Below are positions 1 through 9,055 of a stretch of 64,000 bases of DNA, piece after piece (position 1 is the first letter of the stretch; every line of letters begins with the position of its first letter). The position numbers and the translations under genes were made by a program. The notes below the pieces were generated by a model. The model saw nothing but the letters and a program-made list of their open reading frames with translations. It was not told the DNA's origin and did no database searches. This DNA comes from an uncultured bacterium. GTDB taxonomy: Bacteria; Pseudomonadota; Alphaproteobacteria; Sphingomonadales; Sphingomonadaceae. The stretch covers positions 99,162 to 163,161 of the forward strand of contig CAISGR010000027.1 in assembly GCA_903884945.1 (NCBI GenBank), written 5' to 3'.

Positions 1-90
1 GCCGGCGGCCTGTGGGGCGGCGCCTTCCTGCTGTTCATCTTCGTCTATGGCCGCATGGCGTTGCAACGCTCCGCCAAGGGCGAAGCCTGA
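1..90 (+). CDS. C-terminal fragment of a membrane protein, possibly NnrS family
   Basis: Only the last 29 codons are in the window, so the 5' end lies outside. The visible tail is one hydrophobic helix (LWGGAFLLFIFVYGRM) followed by a short basic end (QRSAKGEA). This resembles the end of NnrS-type multi-pass haem/copper membrane proteins, which finish with a helix of the form LWxxAFxLFxxxYxPML. The stop codon abuts the stop of the convergent cupin gene with no spacer. The family call is inference from a very short tail and could be wrong; that it is an inner-membrane protein is fairly safe. Confidence 0.4.
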   Translation, partial: AGGLWGGAFLLFIFVYGRMALQRSAKGEA

Positions 91-403
91 TTACCGCGCC
101 GCTGGCGTGTCGAACAAGATCGTGAGCAGCAGCCGCGCATCCTCGACGCCCTGAACCGAATGCTGATCGCCGCGCTCCAGATAGATCCAGTCTCCCGCGC
201 CGAGCGCAATATCCTTGGGTCCCAACGTGACCAAACCTTCCAGGCAATGCAGCGTCAGATAACCGGCAACATGATGTGGCGGTATGGTCGATCCCGCGGG
301 AACGACGAGGTGAATGGCCTCGAACCGGTCGGATTTGACCAGCGCGACAGACCCCGTGGCCCCCCGCTCGGAAGCCAGCGTTGGAAGATGGACCACTTCG
401 CCG
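91..403 (-). pseudogene. Cupin-domain protein, 3' part, cut by the Tn3-family transposon
   Basis: About 104 codons encode a small cupin: a double-stranded beta-helix with the metal-site-like segment PPHHVAGYLTLHCLEG and the second motif GAGDWIYLERGDQHSVQG. The reading frame runs into the transposon end at 404, so the native N-terminus is missing here. A matching 5' fragment beginning ATGCCTTTACGC lies beyond the other transposon end (16496-16515). Joined directly, the two give MPLRTT-I-GEVVHLP in one frame, a plausible N-terminus for this family. The protein would probably be a small cytoplasmic sensor or metal-binding cupin. It could still be expressed from a start inside the transposon end, but that is not supported. 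Confidence 0.7.
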
Positions 404-441
404 GGGGTCGGTACATAGAACGGACCCAGATATACGCTAAG
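404..441 (+). repeat. Left terminal inverted repeat (38 bp) of the Tn3-family element
   Basis: This starts GGGGTCGGTACATAGAAC and ends TATACGCTAAG. It pairs with the reverse complement of 16458-16495, differing at two positions (G here, A in the right copy). The tnpA stop codon lies inside it. Confidence 0.95.
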
Positions 442-3415
442 GTTTCGCCGGACCTTCGACGGCGTGCATCTGGCGAAGCGGCCTGAGGGCGGACGATGGC
501 GCATCGGGGTCGGTCCAAAGATAATCGCCGGTGAGGTTGATGTGCTGCCATCCGAGCGGCGAAAGGTGTTGCAACAGGTCCGGCGGGACCGACCGGCCGA
601 GACTGGCAAGATGCATGCGGGCGGCTTGCAGGTAGGTCGTGTTCCACAGGACGATAGCACCGGCGACGAGGTTGAGCGCGCTCGCCCGATGGGTCTGGGC
701 TTGCAGGGCGTGATCACGGATGCGGCCGATCCGGTGGAAGAAGATGGCGCGTTTCAGAGCATTTTCGGCCTCACCCTTGTTGAGTTCGCGGGTTGCGCGG
801 CGCCGCTGTTCGGGCTGCTCGATCCAGTCGAGTGTAAACAGGGTGCGCTCGACGCGGCCGATCTCGCGCAGTGCCAAGGCCAGGCCATTGGCCCGTGGAT
901 AGGAGCCGAGCCGTTCCAGCATGATCGATGCACTCACGACGCCGGTGCGGATCGAGGTGCCCAAGCGCAGCACGTCGTCCCAGTGTGCGGCGATCAGGGC
1001 CTCGTCGATCCTGCCCGCGACCAGCGGCGCGATATCTGGGCCAGGTTCGATTCCGTTGAACAGGTGAAGCCGGCGCGCGGCGATGTTAGGGATGCGCGGC
1101 GCGAACCGGAATCCAAGTAGATGGCATAGCGCAAACACATGGTCGGAAACGCCCCCACCATCGACGTGATGCTCCTCAATGTGCAGATCGGCACCATGAT
1201 GGAGCAGCCCGTCCAGCACCTGCGCCGCCTCGCTTGCGGATGCGGAGATGACGGTGGAATGAAACGGCGCGTAGCGATCCGAGACATGGCTGTAGAAGGA
1301 GACAGCAGGCTCCGCCCCCTTGTGCGGATTGACTGCGCCGGTCGCCTGAGCACGGCGATCAAGCAGGAAGTTCTGACCGTCCGAACTGGACGAGGTCCCG
1401 GACCCAAACAGGGCGGCGAGCGGCGCGGTGTGCTGGGCATTGACCAACCGGGCGAGAGCCCTACCGTAGGTTTCCTCGCGTAAATGCCATGAGGCGAGCC
1501 AACTGAGTTGGCGTTGGGTCACGAGATCGCAGGCTTCTGCCATGCGCTTATGGCCAAGATTGGTCGCATCGGCGAGCACCGCCGTCAGGATAGCGCGGGG
1601 TTCATCGGCAACCCGACCGCTTTGCAGATGCGTGAAGCACTGGCTGAAACCGGTCCATCGATCGACTTCAGCAAGGAGATCGGTGATGCGGATCGCGGGC
1701 AGATGGGCGTAGAGCGGCGCAAGGGCGCTATCCGCTTCATCCGGCGTGACCGCCTTCAACGGCGAAATCCGCAGCTTGCCAAGGCTGAGTTGTACGTCTT
1801 CCAGCGCGTCCGTCTCCGCCTTCCGCTCGACCTCTGCCAATCTCCGGGCGAGACGGGTACGCCGTTCGTCCAGCCAGGCACTGGCCGTATCGGGTGCCGG
1901 GATCGGCAAAGGGCCGGCTGCGCGCATGGTGGCAAATACCGGACTTGGAATAAGCTGTTGCTCGACGGCACGATAGCGTCTGCTTCCCTCGACCCACATG
2001 TCGCCGGCACGAAGCCTGTCACGAAGCTCGACTAGGACGCAAAATTCATAAACTCTGCGATCGGGAATGCCGGGGCCGATCGCGCGACGCCAGGCCTGCC
2101 GAATGAAGGCAACTGGTGTATCCGGCGGCAGTTTTTTCAGGCGACCTAGATGAAGGTCGCGCATGATAGCGACTGCTCGCGCGAGCGTATGGCAGGCCGG
2201 GACCGCTCCGAACGTGAACGAGGCGATGAACAAGGGACCGACCTGTCGGAGAACGGGGTAGTTGGTTGCGGCGACGGTAACGGGATCGACGGCATCGGGG
2301 CGGATCAGCTTGCGGGCTTCATCGACTTCACGGCCAAGATCATCCCATCCAACTGCGGCCTCGACCGCGGCGCCGATGTCGCCGCCCGACACCTTGGCAG
2401 TGAGCAGGGCATCGCCGAGCCGGGCAAGTAGCCGGATCTTACCGTTGATGTTGCGCCGGTCGCGCTTGAGCGCTGTGTCTGCGCTGTTCTGCTCGCGCCG
2501 AAACATCTGACCCAGCAGGCGGTCGAACATCAGCACCGCATCGTCGGTGAGCGTGACGATGGTTTCGAGTACGGTTGCCGCCAGCGTCGCACGGCGCCGC
2601 GTTGCTTGCAGCGTTCGGACATGTTGCGCCGTCAGCCGAGCCCCTTCCTGACAGAGGCGTCGCAGGCGTTCAGGATGTATGCCTGCCGCGATATCGGGAT
2701 CGATCCCAATATCGCGCAGCAGAGCTAGCCGCCGGATGATGACGGCGAACGTCTTGCGACCGGGCTTGCCGGGCGGCTGCCGCACCCATCCGAGGCCGCT
2801 GAGGTTCGTGCCGGCGTGAGGCAGAAGAAGGGCATCAAGCAGACGGCGTTGCCCAGTCTCCAGCCCTCGGGTCAGATGCTCGGCGACATGGCGCTCGGCG
2901 TCGAGCAGCGCCTGCGCAACCATCCGTTCGACCGAACTGATGCCAGGTACGATGATGCGCCGTCGTCGGCACTCGCCTAGTAGCGACCGTGCCAGCCCAG
3001 CCCCGCTGGTCGTCGTCAGCGCAATCGGCAGCAGCCATTCCTGCAACGCCGCTCGCAATGGCCGGCTGAACTGTGTGAACCCAAAGCCCTCGCGCAGCGC
3101 ATCGAGCTGTTCGTACCGGGTCGGGCCGCGCGTCGCATAATCGGCCAGCACCTCGGGCGCGATCTGCAATTGCTCGGCGACGAACGCGAGCGGCGTATCG
3201 GGGATCAATTCGCCCGGGCGCAGCAAACGGCCGGGATAGCGCAGCGCGCATAGCTGGATCGCGAAACCCAGACGATTATGCGGTCGCCTGCGGCGCACGA
3301 TGATAGCCAGGTCATCCTCACTCAACGTCCAGTGCTGAACGAGCGTGGTTTCATCATCGGGAAGTGCGAGCAACGCCATGCGTTGCTCGTCCGACAGCAC
3401 GGCGCGACGAGGCAT
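437..3415 (-). CDS. tnpA: Tn3-family transposase TnpA
   Basis: The 992-residue protein has the usual length of Tn3-family DDE transposases. It cuts the 38-bp ends and drives replicative transposition, giving cointegrates that TnpR resolves. The N-terminus (MPRRAVLSDEQR, then LPDDETTLVQHWTLSEDDLAII) and the region HVDGGGVSDHVFALCHLLGFRFAPRI near residue 750 are characteristic of the family. The C-terminus has the typical LVAGAIVLWNTTYL and LLQHLSPLGWQHINLTGDY segments. I chose the ATG at 3415 rather than the longer frame because it matches the family N-terminus. The stop codon falls within the left inverted repeat. The gene follows tnpR on the same strand after four bases. It appears intact, so the element could still be active. 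Confidence 0.95.
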   Translation of the reverse strand: MPRRAVLSDEQRMALLALPDDETTLVQHWTLSEDDLAIIVRRRRPHNRLGFAIQLCALRYPGRLLRPGELIPDTPLAFVAEQLQIAPEVLADYATRGPTRYEQLDALREGFGFTQFSRPLRAALQEWLLPIALTTTSGAGLARSLLGECRRRRIIVPGISSVERMVAQALLDAERHVAEHLTRGLETGQRRLLDALLLPHAGTNLSGLGWVRQPPGKPGRKTFAVIIRRLALLRDIGIDPDIAAGIHPERLRRLCQEGARLTAQHVRTLQATRRRATLAATVLETIVTLTDDAVLMFDRLLGQMFRREQNSADTALKRDRRNINGKIRLLARLGDALLTAKVSGGDIGAAVEAAVGWDDLGREVDEARKLIRPDAVDPVTVAATNYPVLRQVGPLFIASFTFGAVPACHTLARAVAIMRDLHLGRLKKLPPDTPVAFIRQAWRRAIGPGIPDRRVYEFCVLVELRDRLRAGDMWVEGSRRYRAVEQQLIPSPVFATMRAAGPLPIPAPDTASAWLDERRTRLARRLAEVERKAETDALEDVQLSLGKLRISPLKAVTPDEADSALAPLYAHLPAIRITDLLAEVDRWTGFSQCFTHLQSGRVADEPRAILTAVLADATNLGHKRMAEACDLVTQRQLSWLASWHLREETYGRALARLVNAQHTAPLAALFGSGTSSSSDGQNFLLDRRAQATGAVNPHKGAEPAVSFYSHVSDRYAPFHSTVISASASEAAQVLDGLLHHGADLHIEEHHVDGGGVSDHVFALCHLLGFRFAPRIPNIAARRLHLFNGIEPGPDIAPLVAGRIDEALIAAHWDDVLRLGTSIRTGVVSASIMLERLGSYPRANGLALALREIGRVERTLFTLDWIEQPEQRRRATRELNKGEAENALKRAIFFHRIGRIRDHALQAQTHRASALNLVAGAIVLWNTTYLQAARMHLASLGRSVPPDLLQHLSPLGWQHINLTGDYLWTDPDAPSSALRPLRQMHAVEGPAKP

Positions 3416-3419
3416 TGGG

Positions 3420-4004
3420 TTAGGCTTTGGCGGGCGGCGCCCAACCGATCCGGGCAAGAGTGCCAATCAAGGTCGAACGCGGCACCTTGAAGGTGCGACA
3501 GACGGATGCCTTGCTTGCTCCGCCATCAAGCGCGGCAGTAATCCGTTCAAGGGTCTCAGTGTCGATCATGGGAGGCCGTCCACCCTGGCGCCCTCGACGC
3601 TTTGCAGCCGCCAGTCCCGCCATCACCCGCTCGCGCGTCAGCGCGCGCTCATATTGCGCCAGCGCGCCGAACAGCGAAAATAGCAGTTCGCCGTGCGGCG
3701 TGTTCGTATCCATCTGCTCAGTCAGCGAACGGAACGCGATGCCACGCGCCTTCAGGTCAGTGACGATCGCCAGCAAATGCGGCAACGATCGCCCAAGCCG
3801 ATCGAGTTTCCACACGATCAGCGTATCGCCCGCACTCAGATAATCGAGGCAGTCCTTCAGGCCCGGTCGATCGTCGCGTGCTCCCGATGCCTTATCAGTA
3901 TGCAAATTACGCGGATCGACACCCGCCGCGACCAGAGCGTCGCGCTGAAGATCGACAGTTTGGCGATCATCGGCCGATGACACCCGCATATATCCGACCA
4001 GCAT
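3420..4004 (-). CDS. tnpR: Serine-type resolvase TnpR
   Basis: A 194-residue resolvase/invertase-family serine recombinase. The N-terminal catalytic domain has GYMRVSSADDRQTVDLQRDAL, in which the serine of RVSS is the expected nucleophile, and the later motif VWKLDRLGRS. A C-terminal helix-turn-helix runs through ASKASVCRTFKVPRSTLIG. It resolves transposition cointegrates at res, which overlaps and precedes its own start. I chose the ATG at 4004; a TTG three codons upstream is also possible and would place the whole left half of the res dyad inside the gene. Translation runs into tnpA with a four-base gap, so the two genes are probably co-transcribed and autorepressed by TnpR binding at res. 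Confidence 0.92.
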   Translation of the reverse strand: MLVGYMRVSSADDRQTVDLQRDALVAAGVDPRNLHTDKASGARDDRPGLKDCLDYLSAGDTLIVWKLDRLGRSLPHLLAIVTDLKARGIAFRSLTEQMDTNTPHGELLFSLFGALAQYERALTRERVMAGLAAAKRRGRQGGRPPMIDTETLERITAALDGGASKASVCRTFKVPRSTLIGTLARIGWAPPAKA

Positions 4005-4064
4005 GTACGACAAACCCTCAAAACCACTTTGTCGTACACTACATCAAAGCGACAGGGTTTGTCG
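4004..4064. promoter_or_regulatory. Probable res site of the transposon
   Basis: There are two dyads immediately upstream of tnpR. A perfect 11-bp inverted repeat, TGTACGACAAA (4004-4014) and TTTGTCGTACA (4028-4038), is followed by a shorter one, CGACA-GGGTT-TGTCG (4050-4064). The shared core CGACAAA/TTTGTCG looks like a resolvase half-site. The position between tnpR and the cargo is typical for res and for the tnpR promoter/operator. No gene is visible between here and 4224. Confidence 0.65.
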
Positions 4065-4224
4065 ACTATTCAGGCGCAGGATTGCCGACCAAAGCCGAGG
4101 GATCACCCAAGGGTGTCCGAAAACATGTGTTTTCCGACAGTCTCAAGACGCTGCGGCAACCTATACCGGCGTCATGACCAAGATACTGGATACGGACAGG
4201 AGATCGCAGGGTTCACCTGAACCC

Positions 4225-5643
4225 TCATTTCTGCACCTGAACGACAGCGCTCGGCATCATCGGGTCGCCTGACGCAATGACGAGGTACCGGCGCATGTCG
4301 CCCTTCGCGTCGCTGACGATCTGGCGGAGCGGTCCGAGCGTGTTGACGATCGCGCCGCCAGCCGGATTGGTCATGAACTTTGCCAGAGGCTGGATCACGC
4401 CGCCACCATCAGCGCGGGAGGATAGCCCAAGGACATAGGGCATCTTTGGGCTGAGGCCCGCAACCGCCGCCTGCAGGATCTGGACTTGGCCTTGATCGAA
4501 CAGCGTGACCTGGCTGCGGCCAGTCCCGGCGAGGGTCAGCTGGATCTTCATGCCGGCCTGTGCGAGCGGTATCAGGTTTGCACGGCCTTCGCCTACCGGC
4601 ACCGCGCCGGGAACATAGGCCACGCCTTGCGGCCCCTGACCGATCGGAATCGTCGCGATGACGGTGTTGCTGGCGGTGTCGATCGCCGCAACAGCGTCGG
4701 CGTTCTCCAGCCCGACATAGATCCGCGAGCCGTCGCCCGACGGCCACAGACCGTGCGGCAGCGCGCCGACCGGGATGCTCGCGACCTGCACGAAGTCGGT
4801 GGTGCGGAACACCTTCACGACATTCTCGGTGCCGACCGTCACATAGGCGAACTGGCCGGCCTTGGTGCGGGCGATGTTGACGTGGTTGGTGATCGCGCCG
4901 GTGTCGAACGTCTTCAGCACTGCGAAGGGTGGCTTGGCGTCGAACACCATGACCTTGCCGACGTCCTTCAGCGTCAGCCAGACCTGCTTGCCGTCGGGCG
5001 TCGCGGCGATGTCGGGGCAGAACGGGCTTGCCTGCTTGACGCGACCGACGATCTTCTTCGAGGCGGTGTCGATCACCACGGTCTCGGGTGAGAAGCTCGA
5101 ACAGACATAGCCGTATTTCCCGTTCGGCGAGAAAATCGTCATGCCGGGGCCGTTGGGGACGGGGATGCGCGTGGTCGGCGCGAAGGTCTTGCCGTCGAGC
5201 ACCTGGATATAATCCTCGCCGCGCACCGCGACCCAGACTTCGCGACCGTCGGGGCGGAAAAACGCCTCATGCGGCGAGCGCCCGACATAGGTCGTGTGCT
5301 TCACGGCATTGGTCGCGGTATCGATGAACGTCACCGAGTTCGAACCGATCGAGATCGCCGCCAGCGTCTTACGATCGGGCGAGAAGCCCATGCCGTGGAC
5401 AAGCAGCTGCCCCTTGTAGAGCGGGCTGAGGTTGGCGGGGGTCTGGTCGCCGAGCTTGATGACGCCGAGCAGCGTGTTGGTTGATGGGTCGATCACCGAC
5501 ACGGTGTTGGAGAACTGGTCCGACGTGTAGAACCGGTCCTGCGCGCTGACAGGGATGTCGGGGGTCGCATTGGGCACTTGCTGGGCAAACGCAGGGCCTG
5601 AAAAGCACAAGGCGGTGCAGGCGGTTAGGGTGAAACGCTTCAT
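4225..5643 (-). CDS. Secreted YVTN-family beta-propeller protein
   Basis: A 472-residue protein with a clear Sec signal peptide (MKRFTLTACTALCFSGPAFAQ), so it acts in the periplasm. The body is a chain of about seven propeller blades, each with the motif VxVIDxxTNTxxxxIxxG (for example SVIDPSTNTLLGVIKLG near residue 50 and AIDTASNTVIATIPIGQGPQGVAYVPG near 330). The last 110 residues form an extra beta-rich domain. YVTN proteins often serve as scaffolds or carry redox and metal-binding partners; the sequence gives no catalytic residues. It overlaps the preceding DUF305 gene by four bases, so the two are co-translated. A second propeller with similar blades lies at 6768. Confidence 0.85.
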   Translation of the reverse strand: MKRFTLTACTALCFSGPAFAQQVPNATPDIPVSAQDRFYTSDQFSNTVSVIDPSTNTLLGVIKLGDQTPANLSPLYKGQLLVHGMGFSPDRKTLAAISIGSNSVTFIDTATNAVKHTTYVGRSPHEAFFRPDGREVWVAVRGEDYIQVLDGKTFAPTTRIPVPNGPGMTIFSPNGKYGYVCSSFSPETVVIDTASKKIVGRVKQASPFCPDIAATPDGKQVWLTLKDVGKVMVFDAKPPFAVLKTFDTGAITNHVNIARTKAGQFAYVTVGTENVVKVFRTTDFVQVASIPVGALPHGLWPSGDGSRIYVGLENADAVAAIDTASNTVIATIPIGQGPQGVAYVPGAVPVGEGRANLIPLAQAGMKIQLTLAGTGRSQVTLFDQGQVQILQAAVAGLSPKMPYVLGLSSRADGGGVIQPLAKFMTNPAGGAIVNTLGPLRQIVSDAKGDMRRYLVIASGDPMMPSAVVQVQK

Positions 5644-6020
5644 GGACGGTCTCCGTGATGGGGGTGACCAGTCGCGGTCGGTCCGGTGTGACGTGGCAAC
5701 GCGCCGCCTTCGGATAGGATGCCCTGCATCACCGCGATTTCCTGACGCTGTTCGACGATGATCCCTTGCGCAAGCCGGCGCAGGCGTTCGTCCTTGCCGT
5801 AACGCAGCTCGATCTCAGCCATGTCGATCGCACCTTGATGATGCGGGATCATCATCCTTGCGAAGTCGCGATCGGGATCGTTTGAATAGCCGGTCATCAT
5901 CGCGCCGTGCATCCGCGTCATCGCCGCATCCATCGCGGACGCGAAGCCGTCCGTTTGCGCGATAGCAGCGGTCGATACGGACAAGCCTATCGCCATCAGC
6001 AAGGTCATGCGTGATCTCAT
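5640..6020 (-). CDS. DUF305 family exported protein
   Basis: A 126-residue protein with a signal peptide ending AIAQT. The DUF305 signature is a four-helix, ferritin-like bundle with FARMMIPHHQGAIDMAEIELRYG near residues 54-76 and a histidine/methionine-rich helix MTRMHGAMM. The C-terminus is HPHHGDRP. DUF305 proteins are periplasmic and some bind copper (CopM-like), so metal handling is plausible. The stop overlaps the start of the downstream YVTN gene (ATGA), which suggests an operon of membrane protein, DUF305 and propeller. No regulator for it is obvious. Confidence 0.85.
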   Translation of the reverse strand: MRSRMTLLMAIGLSVSTAAIAQTDGFASAMDAAMTRMHGAMMTGYSNDPDRDFARMMIPHHQGAIDMAEIELRYGKDERLRRLAQGIIVEQRQEIAVMQGILSEGGALPRHTGPTATGHPHHGDRP

Positions 6021-6043
6021 CGTCCTGTCCCTAGTTTTCCTGT

Positions 6044-6523
6044 TTACGACACGCGAGCGATGATGCCGATAATCGTTGCTAGCACGGCCATGCAGGCCGG
6101 GAGAAAGAGCATCTGTATAGCCGCTTCGCGCCCTGTGATCGTGCCCGTCAAGATATCGACCGGGCCCTTGATGAACTCCGAGAACGAACGGAGGGGTTCG
6201 CCGGGGGCGGGAGTATCGCTGAGTACGATGCCGCCAGCAATCAGACCGAAATACAGGATCATGAAGACCGACACGACCGTCAGGACGAGCGCCGTAGCTG
6301 CATCACGTGCGAAGAAGGTCCAGAAAGTCAGCAACATTGCTGCATACACGCCGACGAGCAAGCCCAACGTGGCAGGATGGACGCCGCGCGATGCGATGCC
6401 TGGAGCCGTTCTTTCCAGCTCGTCATAATTGCCTGCATCCGGCACGATTGCGAGATGTCGACGCACAGGCTTAGGAGCAACGAGTGTCTCGGTAGCGAGA
6501 TCGTAGATCGGCTGTGTTGCCAT
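6044..6523 (-). CDS. Small inner-membrane protein of unknown function
   Basis: A 159-residue protein. It has a soluble N-terminal stretch of about 50 residues (ATQPIYDLATETLVAPKPVRR) followed by three predicted membrane helices: LGLLVGVYAAMLLTFWTFF, ALVLTVVSVFMILYFGLIAGGIVL and LFLPACMAVLATIIGIIA. I do not recognise the family. It is the first gene of the leftward DUF305/YVTN operon and sits 23 bases before DUF305. The position suggests it works at the membrane with those two periplasmic proteins, but that is inference from order alone. Confidence 0.7.
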   Translation of the reverse strand: MATQPIYDLATETLVAPKPVRRHLAIVPDAGNYDELERTAPGIASRGVHPATLGLLVGVYAAMLLTFWTFFARDAATALVLTVVSVFMILYFGLIAGGIVLSDTPAPGEPLRSFSEFIKGPVDILTGTITGREAAIQMLFLPACMAVLATIIGIIARVS

Positions 6524-6767
6524 GAGGAAGTCTCCGCGCGTCTCGATGAATGCCGAGCGTGACAGGATAGATGATTGCGGCGGGGCGGTCGGTCCAACGC
6601 ATAACCACGGTCATTCCAATCATTTAACAGGAACGGTCGGCGATCTATAATCGCGTTTTCGTATTGAAATCATCGCGACCATGCGTTGGACGCGAGGGAC
6701 ATATCGGTCGATCTAGCGGCATCGGACCGGCACGATCACCCGCCGGGTCCGTGATAAGGATCAAACG

Positions 6768-7937
6768 ATGAAAGCTGCGATCGTTCTGGTTGCCGCGATG
6801 TTGGCCTCCGTAGCGCCAGTCCCGGCGATCGCTCAGGCCTATTGGGCTGCACCTGCGGCGGACGACTTTCCCTACGATATCAAGGCGGTTCAGGCACCGT
6901 GGTCGAAGGCTGATATCGACCTCAGCCATCATGACCGGATCTATGTGTCTGACCCTACATCGACGAAGATCGTTGTCATCGATCCTGCAGCGGGCAACGA
7001 ACTGGGACGGATCGACCTCGCCAAAAGCGCGATAGCTGAGCCCAGCTTTTCCAGCCCCAAAGTCCAGCACCTGGCTGCAACGCGTGACGGGCGGACCCTG
7101 GCGGTATCGGCATTAGCGCAGCACAGTGTGACGCTCGTAGATCTGGCCACGAACACGGAACGAGGCCGGACCGTGTTCCAGACGTCGCCTACCGCCGTCG
7201 CGTTTACGCCCAATGGGCACGAACTCTGGGTTTCGCTCGGCGATGAACATGCCATCGCGGTCGTGGATCCTAAGACAGCGCGGGAGATCACCCGCGTACC
7301 AGCAAGTGGCGGAGCGGGCGCGACCATCCTGTCGCCAAACGGACGCTATGCCTTTGTATCGCTTACTGAAAGGCCGTCCATCCTGGTTGTCGACGTCGAG
7401 CATCGGCGCGTCGTCGGACACGTTGCCAGCAACGGTGCAGGTGCGGGAGCAATCGCGGTCTCGCCAGATGGCAAACAGATCTGGGCAACACGCCGCGAGA
7501 GCGGCACGACCACGGTCTTTGCTGCCAAACCGCCGTTTGCGGTACGCGAAGTGATAAACACTGGTCCAGCAACGGGCGCGGTCAACTTCGCCCAGCGCGC
7601 AGACGATTCCTTTGCCTATGTCAGCGTTGGCGGCGATCAACCTGCAATCAAGGTCTATAGAACCGACAGCCTGGAGGCTGTGGCAACCGTCCCGCTACAA
7701 GCGGCTCCGAGTGCGGTTTGGCCGTCGGGCGATGGTACGAGGATCTATGCCAGCCTGGCCGGAACCAACAAGGTCGCTGGGATCGACACGCTGACGTACA
7801 CCACCGTGTCGACGATCCCGATCAGTACGGATGCGCAGAGCCTGATCTACGTTCCTGGTGCCGTAAGATCAGGAAAAGGTCTCGCCAATCTGGTGCCATC
7901 CGGGCGCGATGCGGCGCTTGCCCTGACGGCGCGTTGA
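6768..7937 (+). CDS. Secreted YVTN-family beta-propeller protein (second copy)
   Basis: A 389-residue protein with a signal peptide ([23 protein letters not shown]) and repeated propeller blades such as [33 protein letters not shown] and [20 protein letters not shown]. It matches the 4225-5643 protein in blade pattern, including the shared FAKPPFAV segment and the end [11 protein letters not shown], but lacks that protein's C-terminal domain. It is read away from the DUF305 operon across a 244-base divergent promoter region and is followed after 46 bases by mdh. A periplasmic scaffold or metal/redox accessory role is possible; no catalytic residue can be named. Confidence 0.83.
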   Translation: MKAAIVLVAAMLASVAPVPAIAQAYWAAPAADDFPYDIKAVQAPWSKADIDLSHHDRIYVSDPTSTKIVVIDPAAGNELGRIDLAKSAIAEPSFSSPKVQHLAATRDGRTLAVSALAQHSVTLVDLATNTERGRTVFQTSPTAVAFTPNGHELWVSLGDEHAIAVVDPKTAREITRVPASGGAGATILSPNGRYAFVSLTERPSILVVDVEHRRVVGHVASNGAGAGAIAVSPDGKQIWATRRESGTTTVFAAKPPFAVREVINTGPATGAVNFAQRADDSFAYVSVGGDQPAIKVYRTDSLEAVATVPLQAAPSAVWPSGDGTRIYASLAGTNKVAGIDTLTYTTVSTIPISTDAQSLIYVPGAVRSGKGLANLVPSGRDAALALTAR

Positions 7938-7983
7938 TCGGTCTCACACCGTCTGTAATCTCCCAACGAAAGCCCTTTCCAAA

Positions 7984-8967
7984 ATGACCAAGCCCCCCGT
8001 CAGGATCGCGATCAGCGGTGCCGCAGGACAAATTTGCTATTCGCTGCTCTTCCGGGTCGCGCAGGGTGACGTGTTCGGACCGGACCAGCCCGTTATCCTT
8101 CAACTGCTCGACGTGCCGCAGGCGCTGGACGCAGTACGCGGCGTGGTCATGGAACTGGAGGATTGCGCGTTCCCGCTGCTGGCAGATGTGATCATTACTG
8201 ATGATCCGATGGTGGCTTTCAAGGACATCGATGCGGCCATGCTGGTCGGGTCTCGTCCCCGCTCGAAGGGCATGGAGCGCCGTGATTTGCTCGCTGCCAA
8301 CGCAGCGATCTTCAAGACGCAGGGCGCAGCGCTGGACGCAGTGGCCAAACGCGACGCCAAGATCCTGGTCGTCGGTAATCCCGCCAACACAAATGCCTGG
8401 ATCATTGCGCAAAGCGCACCGGGTTTCCCTGCCGAAAACATCACGTCGATGATCCGCCTCGATCACAACCGCGCGCAGGGACAGCTTGCGGCCAAGGCGG
8501 GTGTCGGTGTCGATGCGATTACAAAGCTCGTCGTCTGGGGAAACCATTCGCCGACGATGTTTGCCGACTGGGGGAATGCCGAACTCGATGGCCAAAAGCT
8601 TGCCGACCGTATCGGAAACGAGGCCTGGTACCGCGAGACCCTGATCCCCACCGTTGCGCAGCGCGGAACCGCGATCATCGAAGCACGGGGTGCGTCCTCG
8701 GCCGCGTCGGCAGCAAATGCGGCGATCGACCATCTGCGCGATTGGGTGCACGGCGCAGGCGACAATTGGGTGTCGATGGGCGTGGTGTCAGATGGCTCCT
8801 ACGGTATCCCGCAAGGGCTGGTGTGCGGCGTGCCGGTGCACTGCAAAAGCGGTGGGTATGCGCGTATCGAAGGACTGATCCTCGATCCATTCCAGCGAAC
8901 GATGCTTGATCGCACGATTGCCGAACTGGTCGATGAACGTGAGGCGGTTATCGACATTCTGAAATGA
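7984..8967 (+). CDS. mdh: Malate dehydrogenase
   Basis: A 327-residue NAD-dependent malate dehydrogenase of the cytosolic-type group, converting malate and oxaloacetate. The Rossmann motif [15 protein letters not shown] is at residues 10-24. NPANTNAW is near 139, the substrate arginine region [18 protein letters not shown] near 88, and the catalytic histidine motif [13 protein letters not shown] near 183. Length is normal and the frame is intact. A central-metabolism gene on a transposon is odd. Its neighbour at 9925 is a TDT-family transporter, some members of which carry C4-dicarboxylates, so a malate-linked role is one reading. Confidence 0.93.
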   Translation: MTKPPVRIAISGAAGQICYSLLFRVAQGDVFGPDQPVILQLLDVPQALDAVRGVVMELEDCAFPLLADVIITDDPMVAFKDIDAAMLVGSRPRSKGMERRDLLAANAAIFKTQGAALDAVAKRDAKILVVGNPANTNAWIIAQSAPGFPAENITSMIRLDHNRAQGQLAAKAGVGVDAITKLVVWGNHSPTMFADWGNAELDGQKLADRIGNEAWYRETLIPTVAQRGTAIIEARGASSAASAANAAIDHLRDWVHGAGDNWVSMGVVSDGSYGIPQGLVCGVPVHCKSGGYARIEGLILDPFQRTMLDRTIAELVDEREAVIDILK

Positions 8968-9055
8968 CCGATCGGTATATCTGATTGGAATGACCGTAAT
9001 CTTTGGTTGGTGCGATTGATCTCCTTTCCCTATCATTGGGGCAAGGAGATCGGGC

